Below, one piece after another: positions 18,087-26,955 of a DNA stretch of 64,000 nt (position 1 is the first letter of the stretch; every line of letters starts with the position of its first letter). The notes under the pieces were generated by a model. The model had not been told where the DNA came from and searched no databases. It saw nothing but the letters and a program-made list of their open reading frames with translations. A program made the position numbers and the translations under genes. Origin of the DNA: Permianibacter fluminis (GTDB lineage Bacteria > Pseudomonadota > Gammaproteobacteria > Enterobacterales > Permianibacteraceae); contig NZ_JABMEG010000001.1 of NCBI RefSeq assembly GCF_013179735.1, positions 2,418,001 to 2,482,000 on the forward strand, read 5' to 3'.

Positions 18087-18776
18087 TCACAAACGCAGCT
18101 CGTTCGTTTCGGGCAAGCGATCGATACAGTGCTGGCCTTCGTTCCGCGCGTTGTTCACAAATTGGCTAACCGGCCAACCCTCCATCCAGTCAGATGGGCA
18201 CGGCAGCATCAAGGCATTGAGTTCAGCTTGATCCGTGCTTCGCAGCCAAGTTTCAACGCTGTCTTTCGGGATGATGACAGGCATCCGATCATGGATTGGT
18301 TCCATGAAGCTGTTCGGGCCTGTCGTTATCGTGCAGCACTCAAACTGCCCGTCATGACCTACCTGCCAGATGCCTCCCTGCATCATCACCTCATCATCCT
18401 TCAGCCTGATAAACCACGGCTTCTTTGTCTTCCCGTCCCGAATCCATTCATAAAATCCCTTCACCAAAATCAAGCAACGTCGGTCTTTCATTGAGCGTTT
18501 GAACATGGCTTTTTCCCACACCGTTTCCGATCGGGCGTTGGACATGGGCGGGGAAGGTTTTTCCGCTGAGGCCCAGAACGGTGTCATGCCCCAGCGCATG
18601 TTGCTCATGCGCCGGTTCCCATCACCATCGAGGTGCAGCACCGGTAGCTGACCAGACGGCGCGACGTTGAATCGCTCCGGATCAGCATTGGCGAGGGGGT
18701 TGTAATTGTTGCTGGCGCCCAGCTCGATCATTCGCTGCATGGCGGCGTCGTCGCCGCTATAGACTCGTCCACACAT
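18087..18776 (-). CDS. SRAP/HMCES-type SOS response-associated peptidase (YedK family)
   Basis: A 229-residue protein starting MCGR; the second residue Cys, freed by Met removal, forms the thiazolidine link to abasic sites in this family. N80 (SNARSET), E110 (GFYEW) and H162 (HDRMPVI) supply the other active-site residues. The protein covalently caps abasic sites in single-stranded DNA. Such genes are common in prophages. It runs opposite to the late genes and overlaps the upstream small gene by 49 bp, so the two are probably co-transcribed. The call is firm. Confidence 0.92.
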   Translation of the reverse strand: MCGRVYSGDDAAMQRMIELGASNNYNPLANADPERFNVAPSGQLPVLHLDGDGNRRMSNMRWGMTPFWASAEKPSPPMSNARSETVWEKAMFKRSMKDRRCLILVKGFYEWIRDGKTKKPWFIRLKDDEVMMQGGIWQVGHDGQFECCTITTGPNSFMEPIHDRMPVIIPKDSVETWLRSTDQAELNALMLPCPSDWMEGWPVSQFVNNARNEGQHCIDRLPETNELRL

Positions 18777-19042
18777 CGCAGGTGTCTCGGTTGCTGGTCG
18801 TCTTCTTGGATGTAATCGGCATCGCCCGGGCGGATGTTTCTGAAGTGTTCCGCCGCGTCGCCTGACGAAAGCCTGGTCATCACCCTTGCTGATGTCTCAA
18901 CCTTTGAATACTCGGTGATGCCTTCTCTCGCGAAGTACTCAATCGCGTTCTGCTCATCCATTCGATGCCGGGTGGTGTACATCTGACGCTTGCCGTATTG
19001 GCAGCGTGCCCGCCAAAACCAGGCGGTATATTTTTCGGCCAT
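18728..19042 (-). CDS. Small prophage protein of unknown function
   Basis: A 104-residue protein starting MAEKYTAWFWRARCQYGKRQM. I chose the ATG at 19042 because GGAGG lies 6 bp upstream; earlier TTG or ATG codons lack such a site. The basic, aromatic N-terminal part (W-x-x-AR, TTRHRMDEQNAIEYFAREG) looks like a small nucleic-acid-associated fold, but this is only an impression. The C-terminal tail overlaps the SRAP gene and ends in low-complexity residues. It lies at the prophage boundary. I do not recognise the family. Confidence 0.6.
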   Translation of the reverse strand: MAEKYTAWFWRARCQYGKRQMYTTRHRMDEQNAIEYFAREGITEYSKVETSARVMTRLSSGDAAEHFRNIRPGDADYIQEDDQQPRHLRCVDESIAATTPPCSE

Positions 19043-19225
19043 TTGAGCCTCCAGCTGAGTGGTTGGGGCGTCCATGGTCACCAATGCGCAGGCGCAAGAT
19101 TGGCGCCTGCAAAACGATCTGTTAAGTGTTTGATTTCATTATGCGCGATTTGCGCGTTTGCTGAGGTGCGAATATGGCCTGTTTTGCCTTTGGCATCAAC
19201 ATCATAGCGCTATAACGGCGACCTT

Positions 19226-19270
19226 TTGACATGGTGGGGGTCGTTGGTTCGAGTCCAATTGCGCCTACCA
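19226..19270 (+). other. attR: Prophage attachment site: 3' fragment of tRNA-Val(GAC)
   Basis: From TTGACATGG onward this 45-bp stretch matches the anticodon-loop-to-CCA part of tRNA-Val(GAC): anticodon GAC, T-arm GTTCGAGTCCAA, and acceptor strand ending CCA. Upstream the sequence no longer matches tRNA (no D-arm, and the anticodon 5' stem is disrupted), so this is a duplicated 3' end rather than a gene. Integrases commonly use tRNA 3' ends; the restored full tRNA should lie at the other end of the prophage, left of this window. The naming of left and right ends is mine. Confidence 0.85.
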
Positions 19271-19277
19271 ATTGAAG

Positions 19278-19305
19278 AAAAAAGCCGCTAACTAGCGGCT
19301 TTTTT
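19278..19305 (+). terminator. Terminator downstream of the tRNA-Val att site
   Basis: The stem GCCGCT/AGCGGC with loop AACT is flanked by A6 and T6 tracts, so it works in both directions. It lies 7 bp after the tRNA CCA end and was probably the original terminator of the host tRNA gene before phage insertion. Confidence 0.85.
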
Positions 19306-19317
19306 CTTGTCTGCAAT

Positions 19318-19536
19318 TTACCCAGGCAGTCCGTTCAGCGGCCGCCATTGCCGGCCATCTGCCCAGCGGCAGCGGGCGGCGGCCCCGGCGGGGCAGTCCT
19401 GCAGCAGCCAGCCATCGTGCCATTCAAGCGGGTCGAACCGGGCCCGGCGGATGCCATCACGGGTCTGGATCTCGACCGGAATGTACTCCGGCGGCAGTTT
19501 CTCTATAAGGCTGTGCCAGTTGCTGCGTTCGTTCAT
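19318..19536 (-). CDS. DUF551-like small protein
   Basis: A 72-residue protein (MNERSNWHSLIEKLPPEYIPVEI...) with the pattern W-x-x-L-x-x-x-LPPE, a DG in the middle, WHDGWLLQDCP, and terminal WRPL. This resembles DUF551 proteins, whose pattern runs W-I-x-x-x-x-x-LP to W-x-PLP. Function is unknown. It lies just outside the prophage boundary, facing the shared terminator. Confidence 0.5.
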   Translation of the reverse strand: MNERSNWHSLIEKLPPEYIPVEIQTRDGIRRARFDPLEWHDGWLLQDCPAGAAARCRWADGRQWRPLNGLPG

Positions 19537-19696
19537 GGCGTGTGCTCGCTGCGGCCGGTGCGGCGACGGCCGCCACCGTATCGGGATGGCGCCACTTTAG
19601 GTCGTACCGCATCCCGACGCTGTCGGGAGAATTTGATACCGGCCCGGCCGGACGCCATCATTCGGTCCTGAATCCTTGCCACCAACAGGACCGCTC

Positions 19697-20629
19697 ATGT
19701 CGCAAGCCCGAATGCTGCAACCGCGCACGTTGCAACCCCGAACCTCGGCCGTGAGCCAACTGCGGCAAGCCCTGGCGGCGCCGGGTTTGCTGCGGATGCC
19801 CTGTTGTTTCGATGCCTTTTCGGCACGCCTGGTTGAACAAGCTGGTTTTCCGCTGACCTTCATGAGCGGCTTTGCCGTCTCGGCCAGTCGGCTGGCATTG
19901 CCTGATACCGGACTGATTTCCTACGGCGAAATGCTGGATCAGGGGCGGCAGATTTGTCAGGCGGTACAGCTGCCGGTGATTGGCGATGCCGATACCGGTT
20001 ACGGCAATGCCGTCAATGTGCAGCGCACGGTGCTCGGCTATGCCGCCGCCGGATTCGCTGGCCTGATGATCGAAGATCAAGTGGCGCCGAAGCGCTGTGG
20101 CCACACCCGTGGCAAGGAAGTGGTTGAACGTGACGCGGCATTCGAGCGGCTCGCTGCCGCATTGGATGCGCGCGAACAACTGCGTGCACACGGTCAGGAT
20201 TTGCTGATCATCGCCCGCACTGACGCCCGCGCCAGTCGCGGCCTCGGCGAAGCGATTGCCCGCGCACAGCGCTTTGCTGAAATGGGCGCCGATGTCCTGT
20301 TTGTCGAGGCGCCCTGCAACGAGCAGGAACTGCAGATCATTGCCCGCGATGTGCCGGGCCATAAAATGGCGAATCTGGTCGAGCAGGGCGATACGCCAGT
20401 GCTGCCACCGAGTGTTCTGGCGGCGCTCGGCTTCAAGATTGCCGCGTATCCATTGACCTTGCTGTCAGCCGCCGCGCGTGCCATGCAGAACGCACTGCTC
20501 GCCTTGCAAGGCGAGCAGCATCCGTGCGAGTTGCTGGCGTTCACCGACTTGCAGGCGATTGTCGGTTTTCCGGAGTATGACGCTACGCTGCGCCGTTTAC
20601 AGCCAAGCACAGCGCCGCTCGCTAGATAG
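19697..20629 (+). CDS. Isocitrate lyase/PEP mutase family protein
   Basis: A 310-residue TIM-barrel protein. I chose ATG 19697 (ACAGGA 7 bp before) instead of a TTG seven codons earlier. The family signatures are GDADTGYGNAVNV (metal-binding Asp residues) and EDQVAPKRCGHTRGKEVV, where the general-base Cys lies in KRCGH, as in methylisocitrate lyase (KKCGH). The barrel end has ALGFKIAAYPLTLLSAA. The superfamily includes 2-methylisocitrate lyase, oxaloacetate decarboxylase and phosphonate enzymes; no prpC or prpD neighbours are present, so the exact substrate is unresolved. A short QPRT repeat occurs near the N-terminus. Confidence 0.8.
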   Translation: MSQARMLQPRTLQPRTSAVSQLRQALAAPGLLRMPCCFDAFSARLVEQAGFPLTFMSGFAVSASRLALPDTGLISYGEMLDQGRQICQAVQLPVIGDADTGYGNAVNVQRTVLGYAAAGFAGLMIEDQVAPKRCGHTRGKEVVERDAAFERLAAALDAREQLRAHGQDLLIIARTDARASRGLGEAIARAQRFAEMGADVLFVEAPCNEQELQIIARDVPGHKMANLVEQGDTPVLPPSVLAALGFKIAAYPLTLLSAAARAMQNALLALQGEQHPCELLAFTDLQAIVGFPEYDATLRRLQPSTAPLAR

Positions 20630-20740
20630 TGCGCAGCGGCAACATCGGTGCGTTGCGTCACTGACGGATTGGTGCTGGACAAACGCCAGTCGACCCGAAC
20701 AAGATGGCAGCAACATAACGGCTCACGGGAGAAGCCGGGC

Positions 20741-22162
20741 ATGACGGAACCGCGATTGATTTTGGTAGGCAGTGAGCTCGAAGCCCGGTTGCTGGCTGGC
20801 TGCAAAGCTTTGACCCGCGACGTTCACAGCTATCGCAATTGGACCGAATGCCTGGCCGCGCTGAATGATGGCGTGCCCGCCGTTGTGATCGGTGCGCTGG
20901 CGGCCGATTCGTCGGTCGACAAGCTGCTGTTGCAGCGGCTGCGCCAGAATGTCGCGCCGACCGTGATCCTGCTGGCAAGTGACGAGCAAATGGATCGCGC
21001 GCTGTTGCTGTTCCAGCAAGGGGCGTTTGAGTATTTGCCGCTTGGCAGCGAAACCGAATCCTTGCTGGCCGTGCTGCAACAAGCGCTGCGTCGCAAGCAA
21101 CCAATGCCGGCAAACCCGATCACCGAACGCGAGATGTCCGGCGTCCTGATCGGGGATTCCGCGGCGGTGTACGAACTGCAACGGGCCTTGCAGCAACTCA
21201 GCAAGGTTAATGTGCCAGTGCTGATCCGCGGCGATCAGGGCACCGGCAAGCGCTTGTTTGCCCGGGAGCTGCACGAACGGCGCATGCTGGAGAGCAGTGC
21301 GGTCAAGGGGCCGCTGGTCAGCGTCAATGTCAGCGCCATCGCGCGCACCGCCATCGATGTCGAATTGTTCGGGCTGGAGCGCACGGTGCAAGGGCAGAGC
21401 CAGCTGGTGCGCGCGGGTCGCATCGAAGAGGCCAACGGCGGCACCTTGTTTCTGGATGAAGTTGCTGATCTGCCGCTGGATGCCCAGATCCGTCTGGCGC
21501 AATTGCTGGCGGATGGTCACTACCACCGGGTCGGCGGTTATGGTGTGTGCGAAGCCAATGTCCGCATCATTGCCGCTACCCGTCACTCGCTGGAAACCCT
21601 GGTGCGCAACGGCCAGTTCCAGCCGGATCTGTATCACCGGTTGACCGTGGTTCAGGTGCACTTGCCACGGCTGCAGGATCGGCGCGAGGACATTCCGGCA
21701 CTGGCCAATTACTTTCTGACGCAAGTGGCAAACGAAATGGGCGTGGCGCGCAAACAGCTGGCGCCCGCTGTGTTGCCGATACTGCAGCAATACGATTGGC
21801 CCGGTAACGTCCGGCAACTGGAAAATCTCTGCCGTCGGTTGGCCGTGATGGTGCCGGAAGACGTGATCGCGCCGGAGCAATTGCCGCTGGAAATGCGCCC
21901 GGAACTGCTGATCGCCAACGAAGCGCGCAGTTGGGAAGAAGGGCTGCGATCCTGGGCCGAACAAGCGCTGGCTGCCGGCCACAAGGATTTGCTGGATTTC
22001 GCCCAGCCGGTGCTGGAACGCATTCTTTTGCAAGCTGCGTTGAAACATACCGGCGGGCTGAAACAGGAAGCCGCGCTGTTGCTCGGCTGGGGCCGCAATA
22101 CCTTGACTCGCAAACTGCGCGAACTGTCGATAGAGGACAGTGACGACGACGAGGCCGCCTGA
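20741..22162 (+). CDS. Degenerate NtrC-family regulator lacking phospho-Asp and GAFTGA
   Basis: A 473-residue protein; ATG 20741 follows GGGAGAA. Residues about 1-120 keep the receiver shape, but the acidic pocket is VGS, the phospho-acceptor position falls in VVIGALAAD without the usual Asp, and the conserved Lys is lost (FEYLPLG). The AAA+ domain (about 140-370) has Walker A GDQGTGK and Walker B LFLDEV, but the sigma-54 contact loop GAFTGA is replaced: ELFGLERTVQGQS. The C-terminus (KQEAALLLGWGRNTLTRKL) is a Fis-type helix-turn-helix very like NtrC. It probably binds DNA and nucleotide but should neither be phosphorylated nor open sigma-54 promoters by the standard route. Targets are unknown. 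Confidence 0.8.
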   Translation: MTEPRLILVGSELEARLLAGCKALTRDVHSYRNWTECLAALNDGVPAVVIGALAADSSVDKLLLQRLRQNVAPTVILLASDEQMDRALLLFQQGAFEYLPLGSETESLLAVLQQALRRKQPMPANPITEREMSGVLIGDSAAVYELQRALQQLSKVNVPVLIRGDQGTGKRLFARELHERRMLESSAVKGPLVSVNVSAIARTAIDVELFGLERTVQGQSQLVRAGRIEEANGGTLFLDEVADLPLDAQIRLAQLLADGHYHRVGGYGVCEANVRIIAATRHSLETLVRNGQFQPDLYHRLTVVQVHLPRLQDRREDIPALANYFLTQVANEMGVARKQLAPAVLPILQQYDWPGNVRQLENLCRRLAVMVPEDVIAPEQLPLEMRPELLIANEARSWEEGLRSWAEQALAAGHKDLLDFAQPVLERILLQAALKHTGGLKQEAALLLGWGRNTLTRKLRELSIEDSDDDEAA

Positions 22163-22210
22163 GCGAGCCTCGTCACGGAACCGGTTGCGGGAATTGTTTT
22201 GCCGCAAAAA

Positions 22211-22264
22211 AACGTTACCGAAACAAAAAACGTTACCGCAACGAAAGCCGTTACCGCAGCAAAA
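22211..22264 (+). repeat. Three 18-bp tandem repeats with CGTTACCG core
   Basis: Three consecutive 18-bp units have their CGTTACCG cores at 22213, 22231 and 22249 and A-rich spacers. They lie in the 118-bp gap between the convergent NtrC-like and pgi genes. The even spacing could put the cores on related DNA faces, but no regulator is known for them. Confidence 0.7.
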
Positions 22265-22280
22265 GCGCGTGCCGGCTCTA

Positions 22281-23936
22281 TTAGTTGCCGAAATAGCGTT
22301 GCAGCAAACGCTGGGTTGATGCCGGCACCGCGGCCGTTGCGGCCTCACCTTTGCGACGCTTGCCAAAATGGCCGCGCAACTCGGTTGCCAACACCTTGCC
22401 GAGCTCCACACCCCATTGATCAAAACTGTTGATGCCCCAGACAAAGCCCTGCACGGCGGTGCGGTGCTCGTATAGCGCGAGCAATTGCCCGGTGCTGTAG
22501 GCATCAAGTTGATCGAGCAGCAGCACATTCGATGGCCGGTTGCCGGGAAATTCGCGGTGCGGGATCAGATCTTCGTTGACACCTTCGGCGCGCAAATGCT
22601 CAGCGGTCTTGCCCAGTGCCAGCGCATCCGGCTGGGCAAAGAAATTGGCCATCAGCTCGTCGTGGTTATCGAGTTCGTTGTCGGCCAGTTTGTATGGCCG
22701 CTGTGAGCGCCGGAAGCCGATGAAGTCAGCCGGAATGACCCGGCCTTGATGGATCAGCTGATAGAACGAGTGCTGGCTGTTGGTGCCGGGTTCGCCGAAA
22801 TCAAATTCACCGGCTTCAAATTGCAGCGGCCGGCCTTCGATATCGACCCGCTTGCCGTTCGACTCCATATCGACCTGCTGGATATGCGGGGTGAATTTTT
22901 TCAGTGCCTGACAATAGGGCAGCAGTGCCCGTACCGGCCGATGCAAAAAGCTGGCATTCCAGACCCCGAACAGCCCGAGCAAGACCGGCAGGTTGCGGTC
23001 AAACGGTGCGCTCAGCAAATGCTGATCGATGCTGCGGGCGCCATCCAGAAACTGCTGCATCGGTTCGCAGCCAAAATGCAGTGCCAGCGGCAATAGCCCG
23101 ACCGACGAACAGACGCTGTAGCGACCGCCTACCCAATCCCAAAAACCAAACGCATGATCGGTATCGATGCCAAACGCGGCGACGGCGGGCAGGTTGGTCG
23201 ACACCGCCACCATGTGCTGACGAACGGCATTGCTGCCGAGTGCGCTGGTCAGCCAATCGCGCAGGGAGCGCGCATTGAGCATGGTTTCGGTGGTGGTGAA
23301 GGTTTTCGAAATAACCACCACCAGCGTTTCTTCCGGATTTAGATCGTGCGTGGCCCGAGCCAGATCGATCGGATCGATATTGGCCAGAAAGCGCAAGCGG
23401 CGGTGCTCGGCGGCGGCCGCGCATTTCGGTTCGGTGCGCAGCGCCTCCGCGACAAAGCTGGTGCCGAGGTAGCTGCCGCCAATGCCGACCGCGATCACGT
23501 TACGCAGCGGTTTGCCGGTGGTGCCCAGCCATTTGCCGGTCCGGACTTCTTCGGCGAATTTGCGAATGCGCTCACGCGCCGCCAGCACATCCGGCACCAC
23601 GTTGTGACCATCGATGGTGTAGCGATCGCTGGCATTGGCGCGCAGCGCGATGTGCAGCACCGAACGGTTTTCGCTGCGGTTGATCGGTTCGCCGGCGGCC
23701 ATGGCGCGCAGCTTGCCTTTCAGATCGCTGGCGTGGGCCAGATCAAGCAGCAGCGACACGGTGGAAAGATTGGCGTTCTGGCGGCTGTAATCCAGCACGA
23801 TGCCATCGTGCTCGGCAACCATTTGCAGGCTGCGATGGCTGTCGGCGAGCAGGTCGCGCAGGTGGCTGGCGGCAATGTCGACCGCATGCCGCTGCAGCGC
23901 ACGCCAGACGACGGTTTCAGCTATCGACACGCTCAT
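22281..23936 (-). CDS. pgi: Glucose-6-phosphate isomerase
   Basis: A 551-residue enzyme, the usual length. The start chosen is the ATG with GAGGA 6 bp upstream ([11 protein letters not shown]); another in-frame ATG lies five codons earlier. Motifs are the sugar-phosphate-binding [28 protein letters not shown], and signature [15 protein letters not shown] with the catalytic His and Gln. It interconverts glucose-6-P and fructose-6-P in the cytoplasm. It is the last gene of the leftward edd-eda-pgi set and so can feed fructose-6-P back into the Entner-Doudoroff route. Confidence 0.95.
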   Translation of the reverse strand: MSVSIAETVVWRALQRHAVDIAASHLRDLLADSHRSLQMVAEHDGIVLDYSRQNANLSTVSLLLDLAHASDLKGKLRAMAAGEPINRSENRSVLHIALRANASDRYTIDGHNVVPDVLAARERIRKFAEEVRTGKWLGTTGKPLRNVIAVGIGGSYLGTSFVAEALRTEPKCAAAAEHRRLRFLANIDPIDLARATHDLNPEETLVVVISKTFTTTETMLNARSLRDWLTSALGSNAVRQHMVAVSTNLPAVAAFGIDTDHAFGFWDWVGGRYSVCSSVGLLPLALHFGCEPMQQFLDGARSIDQHLLSAPFDRNLPVLLGLFGVWNASFLHRPVRALLPYCQALKKFTPHIQQVDMESNGKRVDIEGRPLQFEAGEFDFGEPGTNSQHSFYQLIHQGRVIPADFIGFRRSQRPYKLADNELDNHDELMANFFAQPDALALGKTAEHLRAEGVNEDLIPHREFPGNRPSNVLLLDQLDAYSTGQLLALYEHRTAVQGFVWGINSFDQWGVELGKVLATELRGHFGKRRKGEAATAAVPASTQRLLQRYFGN

Positions 23937-24080
23937 GCGGTCCTCATTCATAGCAAGTGAAAATACAGCAAGAAAAAACAGGGCAACGTAAACGGGCCGG
24001 CACGCCAGTGGTTCTGGATTGCCATTGCGATGCCAACTCGGCCGTTTGTGTTTGCCGAGCCGGCAACGACAGAAAACCGA

Positions 24081-24710
24081 TCAGCTAGCTGATAATAGTC
24101 GACTGGCGCGCGCCAGCGCGGTCAGCGCTGACCAATTCCCGGCTTTCATTTCCGCGGCCGGGGTCAGCCAGGAACCGCCGACACAGGCCACGTTAGGCAA
24201 ACTCAGATATTGCGTAGCGTTGCTGGTGCTGATGCCGCCGGTCGGGCAAAACCGCAGCTGACTGAACGGACCGTGGAAGGCCTTGATGACCGGCGCGCCA
24301 CCGGCTGCTTCAGCCGGGAAAAATTTCAGCGTCTGCAGTCCGTATTCCAGCGCCAGCTGAATTTCACTGGCGGTAACCGCGCCCGGCAGCAGCGGCAGCT
24401 TGATGCGATCGGCTGCCAGCAACAATTTTTCCGTCAACCCCGGGCTGACCGCGAACGCGGCGCCGGCATCCTTGACCCGCTGCAATTGCTCACCGGTCAA
24501 TACTGTGCCGGCACCGACCACGACATCGGGCAGCGCTTTTGCGATCGCGCTGATGGCTGTGAAGGCGGCATCGGTGCGCAAGGTGATTTCCAATACGGTG
24601 ACCCCGCCTTCACGCAGGGCTTCGGCCATCGGCAAGGCGTGCTTGGGTTCGTCGATCACAATCACCGGCATCACCGGCCAGGCTTTGGCGAGAATTTCGG
24701 TCACATTCAT
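24081..24710 (-). CDS. eda: KDPG aldolase
   Basis: A 209-residue class I aldolase. The Glu lies in VLEITLRT, GAGTVL follows, and the Schiff-base Lys lies in LQTLKFFPAEAAGG; the phosphate-binding loop is CPTGGIST. It cleaves 2-keto-3-deoxy-6-phosphogluconate to pyruvate and glyceraldehyde-3-P. It lies between edd (124 bp upstream) and pgi, consistent with one leftward operon. Confidence 0.95.
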   Translation of the reverse strand: MNVTEILAKAWPVMPVIVIDEPKHALPMAEALREGGVTVLEITLRTDAAFTAISAIAKALPDVVVGAGTVLTGEQLQRVKDAGAAFAVSPGLTEKLLLAADRIKLPLLPGAVTASEIQLALEYGLQTLKFFPAEAAGGAPVIKAFHGPFSQLRFCPTGGISTSNATQYLSLPNVACVGGSWLTPAAEMKAGNWSALTALARASRLLSAS

Positions 24711-24834
24711 GTTGTTTTCCTGTCTTTGCCGACGGGTGTTGTCGGGTGCTGAATAGCGATTCGTTATGCAGATGCGTTAATGCCAATCAATCGTTGTGCG
24801 CGTTGTGCTGAAAACGGCTCCGATACGGCTGCCG

Positions 24835-26652
24835 TCAGAGCAGCGGCGAGGCGCCCATTTCTGCCGCCGACGTATGCTGCCGGAACAGTTGGAACAACTC
24901 GCGACCGTAACCGAGCGCCGGTTGCGGCGTGTGGCTGGCAAGCGGCCGCTGTGCCCACTCCGTGGCATCGACCAGCGCTTCAAGTTGTTGGTTGCCGGCA
25001 TCCAGTCGTACGACATCGCCATCACGCAGTTTTGCCAGCGGACCACCGGCCAGACATTCCGGGCTGACGTGAATCGCGGCTGGAATCTTGCCGGAGGCGC
25101 CGGACATGCGGCCATCGGTCACCAGTGCAACCCGGTGGCCCTTGTCCTGCAGCACGCCGAGTAGCGGTGTCAGTTTGTGCAATTCCGGCATGCCGTTGGC
25201 GCGTGGACCCTGGAAGCGTACGACGACCACGACATCGCGATTCAGCGCGCCAGCTTTGAAGGCGGCATCAACGGCTTCCTGGGTGTCAAATATCATCGCC
25301 GGTGCTTCGACGATGTGTCGCTCCACCGGCACCGCCGAGGTCTTGATCACGGCGCGGCCGAGATTGCCTTGCAACAGCTTCAAGCCGCCATCTGCTGAAA
25401 ATGGCGCGCTGACGGTGCGGACGATATTGCTGTCCAGACTGATTTTTGCAGCGTCTTTCCAGATCAGCTGGCCATCCTGCAAAAACGGTTCGCGAGTGTA
25501 GTGGTGCAGACCTTCACCCATGACGGTTTGCACATCGCCGTGCAGCAAACCAGCGTCGAGCAGTTCGCGGATGACAAACGCCAAACCGCCAGCGGCATGA
25601 AAATGGTTTACGTCGGCATCACCATTGGGATAGACCCGCGCCAGCAGCGGTACCACCGCCGACAGATCGCTGAAGTCATCCCAGTTGATGATGATGCCGG
25701 CGGCGCGCGCCATCGCGACCAGATGCAGCGTGTGATTGGTGGAACCGCCAGTTGCCACGAGGCCGACAATGGCGTTGACGAAACTGCGCTCGTCGAGCAT
25801 GACACCGACTCCGATCGGGGTCGTACCAAGCGCCGTGATCTCGCACACGCGTTTGCCGGCGGCGGCGGTCAGTGCGGCGCGCAGTTCAGTACCCGGATTG
25901 ATGAAGGCGCTGCCCGGCAGATGCAGTCCCATGATCTCCATCAGCATTTGATTGCTGTTGGCGGTGCCGTAAAACGTGCAGGTGCCAACGCCGTGATAGG
26001 CGCGCGCTTCCGATTCGAGCAATTCTTCCCGACCGACTTTGCCTTCGGCATAGAGTTGGCGGACTTTGGCTTTTTCCTTGTTGGAAATACCGGTGGTCAT
26101 CGGCCCGGCCGGCACCAGAATGGCCGGCAGGTGGCCGAATTGCAGCGCACCCATGACCAGGCCCGGAACGATTTTGTCGCAGACTCCGAGCAGCAACATG
26201 CCGTCGAACATTGCGTGACTCATTGCCACCGCGGTGCTCATGGCGATCACATCGCGGGAAAACAGCGACACCTCCATGCCGGGCGTGCCCTGGGTGATGC
26301 CGTCGCACATGGCCGGTACACCGCCGGCAAACTGGGCGATGCCTCCGGCAGCACGGACCGCCTGTTTCAGCACGGCGGGGTAATCGTGGAACGGCTGGTG
26401 GGCCGACAGCATGTCGTTGTAGGCCGAGACGATGGCGATATTCGGCGTGTTGTTGCCACTGCGCAGCAGCAGTTTCTCGTCTGGCAGATTGGCGGCAAAA
26501 CCGTGGGCGAGGTTGGCGCAGGCGTGACGGTTGCGGACCGGTTGGCGGGCGTAACTGGCGCGAACCTGAGCCAGATAGCTGGCCCGGGTCGCAGCTGAAC
26601 GTTCGCGGATGCGATCGGTGACCGCCTGCAGACGGGCGTGCAAGGTCGCCAT
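24835..26652 (-). CDS. edd: 6-phosphogluconate dehydratase
   Basis: A 605-residue member of the IlvD/Edd family. The iron-sulfur cysteines lie in [22 protein letters not shown] and [15 protein letters not shown]. The end contains the conserved [19 protein letters not shown]. It dehydrates 6-phosphogluconate to KDPG, the committed step of the Entner-Doudoroff pathway. GGAGAGG precedes the start. It is the first gene of the leftward set and diverges from zwf across a 303-bp region carrying twin palindromes. Confidence 0.96.
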   Translation of the reverse strand: MATLHARLQAVTDRIRERSAATRASYLAQVRASYARQPVRNRHACANLAHGFAANLPDEKLLLRSGNNTPNIAIVSAYNDMLSAHQPFHDYPAVLKQAVRAAGGIAQFAGGVPAMCDGITQGTPGMEVSLFSRDVIAMSTAVAMSHAMFDGMLLLGVCDKIVPGLVMGALQFGHLPAILVPAGPMTTGISNKEKAKVRQLYAEGKVGREELLESEARAYHGVGTCTFYGTANSNQMLMEIMGLHLPGSAFINPGTELRAALTAAAGKRVCEITALGTTPIGVGVMLDERSFVNAIVGLVATGGSTNHTLHLVAMARAAGIIINWDDFSDLSAVVPLLARVYPNGDADVNHFHAAGGLAFVIRELLDAGLLHGDVQTVMGEGLHHYTREPFLQDGQLIWKDAAKISLDSNIVRTVSAPFSADGGLKLLQGNLGRAVIKTSAVPVERHIVEAPAMIFDTQEAVDAAFKAGALNRDVVVVVRFQGPRANGMPELHKLTPLLGVLQDKGHRVALVTDGRMSGASGKIPAAIHVSPECLAGGPLAKLRDGDVVRLDAGNQQLEALVDATEWAQRPLASHTPQPALGYGRELFQLFRQHTSAAEMGASPLL

Positions 26653-26705
26653 CTAGCCTCTCCAAATTGGGGCAAGTCTGCTGCTTTGAATACCTATGCA
26701 GACTT

Positions 26706-26720
26706 GCACTATGTTAGTGC
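26706..26720. promoter_or_regulatory. Palindromic operator-like site, edd side
   Basis: GCACTA-TGT-TAGTGC is a perfect inverted repeat with 6-bp arms and a 3-bp spacer, ending 53 bp before the edd start codon (on the minus strand). It shares the GCACTA/AGTGC pattern with the zwf-side site. It does not match the HexR consensus I know (TGTAATnnnATTACA type). The binding protein is unknown. Confidence 0.65.
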
Positions 26721-26885
26721 GTCATGTTTTTCGACTATCAAGCGCCAATATTGACGCTGGCATCCGCTTGGATTCTGCCCTTGAACGCGGGCAAATGCTA
26801 CCCTCGACCGGCAATTTTATTGCGCTGCCGCTTGCGGTCCCCCGGCCTTTCCGGCAAAGTCTCGGCACTAATAAAATTCATGATT

Positions 26886-26900
26886 GCACTACATAAGTGC
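26886..26900. promoter_or_regulatory. Palindromic operator-like site, zwf side
   Basis: GCACTA-CAT-AAGTGC, extendable to TGCACT-n5-AGTGCA, ends 55 bp before the zwf ATG. Similarity and symmetric placement relative to the edd-side site suggest one repressor controls both operons. Confidence 0.65.
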
Positions 26901-26955
26901 ATTGAGCTGCCGTTCCGAAGACGGCAGCGCAGCGGATTTGAGGCGGAAGACAAAG

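Larger units (their letters stand above)
26653..26955 (+). other. Divergent edd/zwf control region
   Basis: This 303-bp stretch between opposing start codons holds no convincing gene. It contains two matching palindromes (26706-26720 and 26886-26900), each about 55 bp from the nearest start codon, and AT-rich stretches near both. An in-frame TTG at 26884 that lengthens zwf would swallow the second palindrome and is rejected in favour of ATG 26956. Confidence 0.7.

Noticed and set aside
19200-19270. Possible complete tRNA gene
   Set aside because: Only the anticodon loop, T arm and acceptor 3' strand are present; no D arm or 5' acceptor strand upstream, so it is an att fragment.
22199-22432. 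77-residue plus-strand frame beginning MPQKNVTETKNVT
   Set aside because: Its start reads through the 18-bp repeat and its body is antisense to the pgi end; no support as a gene.
20723-22528. 601-residue minus-strand open frame
   Set aside because: Antisense of the NtrC-like gene and running into pgi; Gln/His-rich translation without motifs.
25501-26598. 365-residue plus-strand open frame
   Set aside because: Antisense of edd, which has all its iron-sulfur motifs.
26884-26955. TTG start extending zwf by 24 residues
   Set aside because: It would place coding sequence over the zwf-side palindrome, and the extension does not resemble Zwf N-termini; ATG 26956 has a ribosome site.
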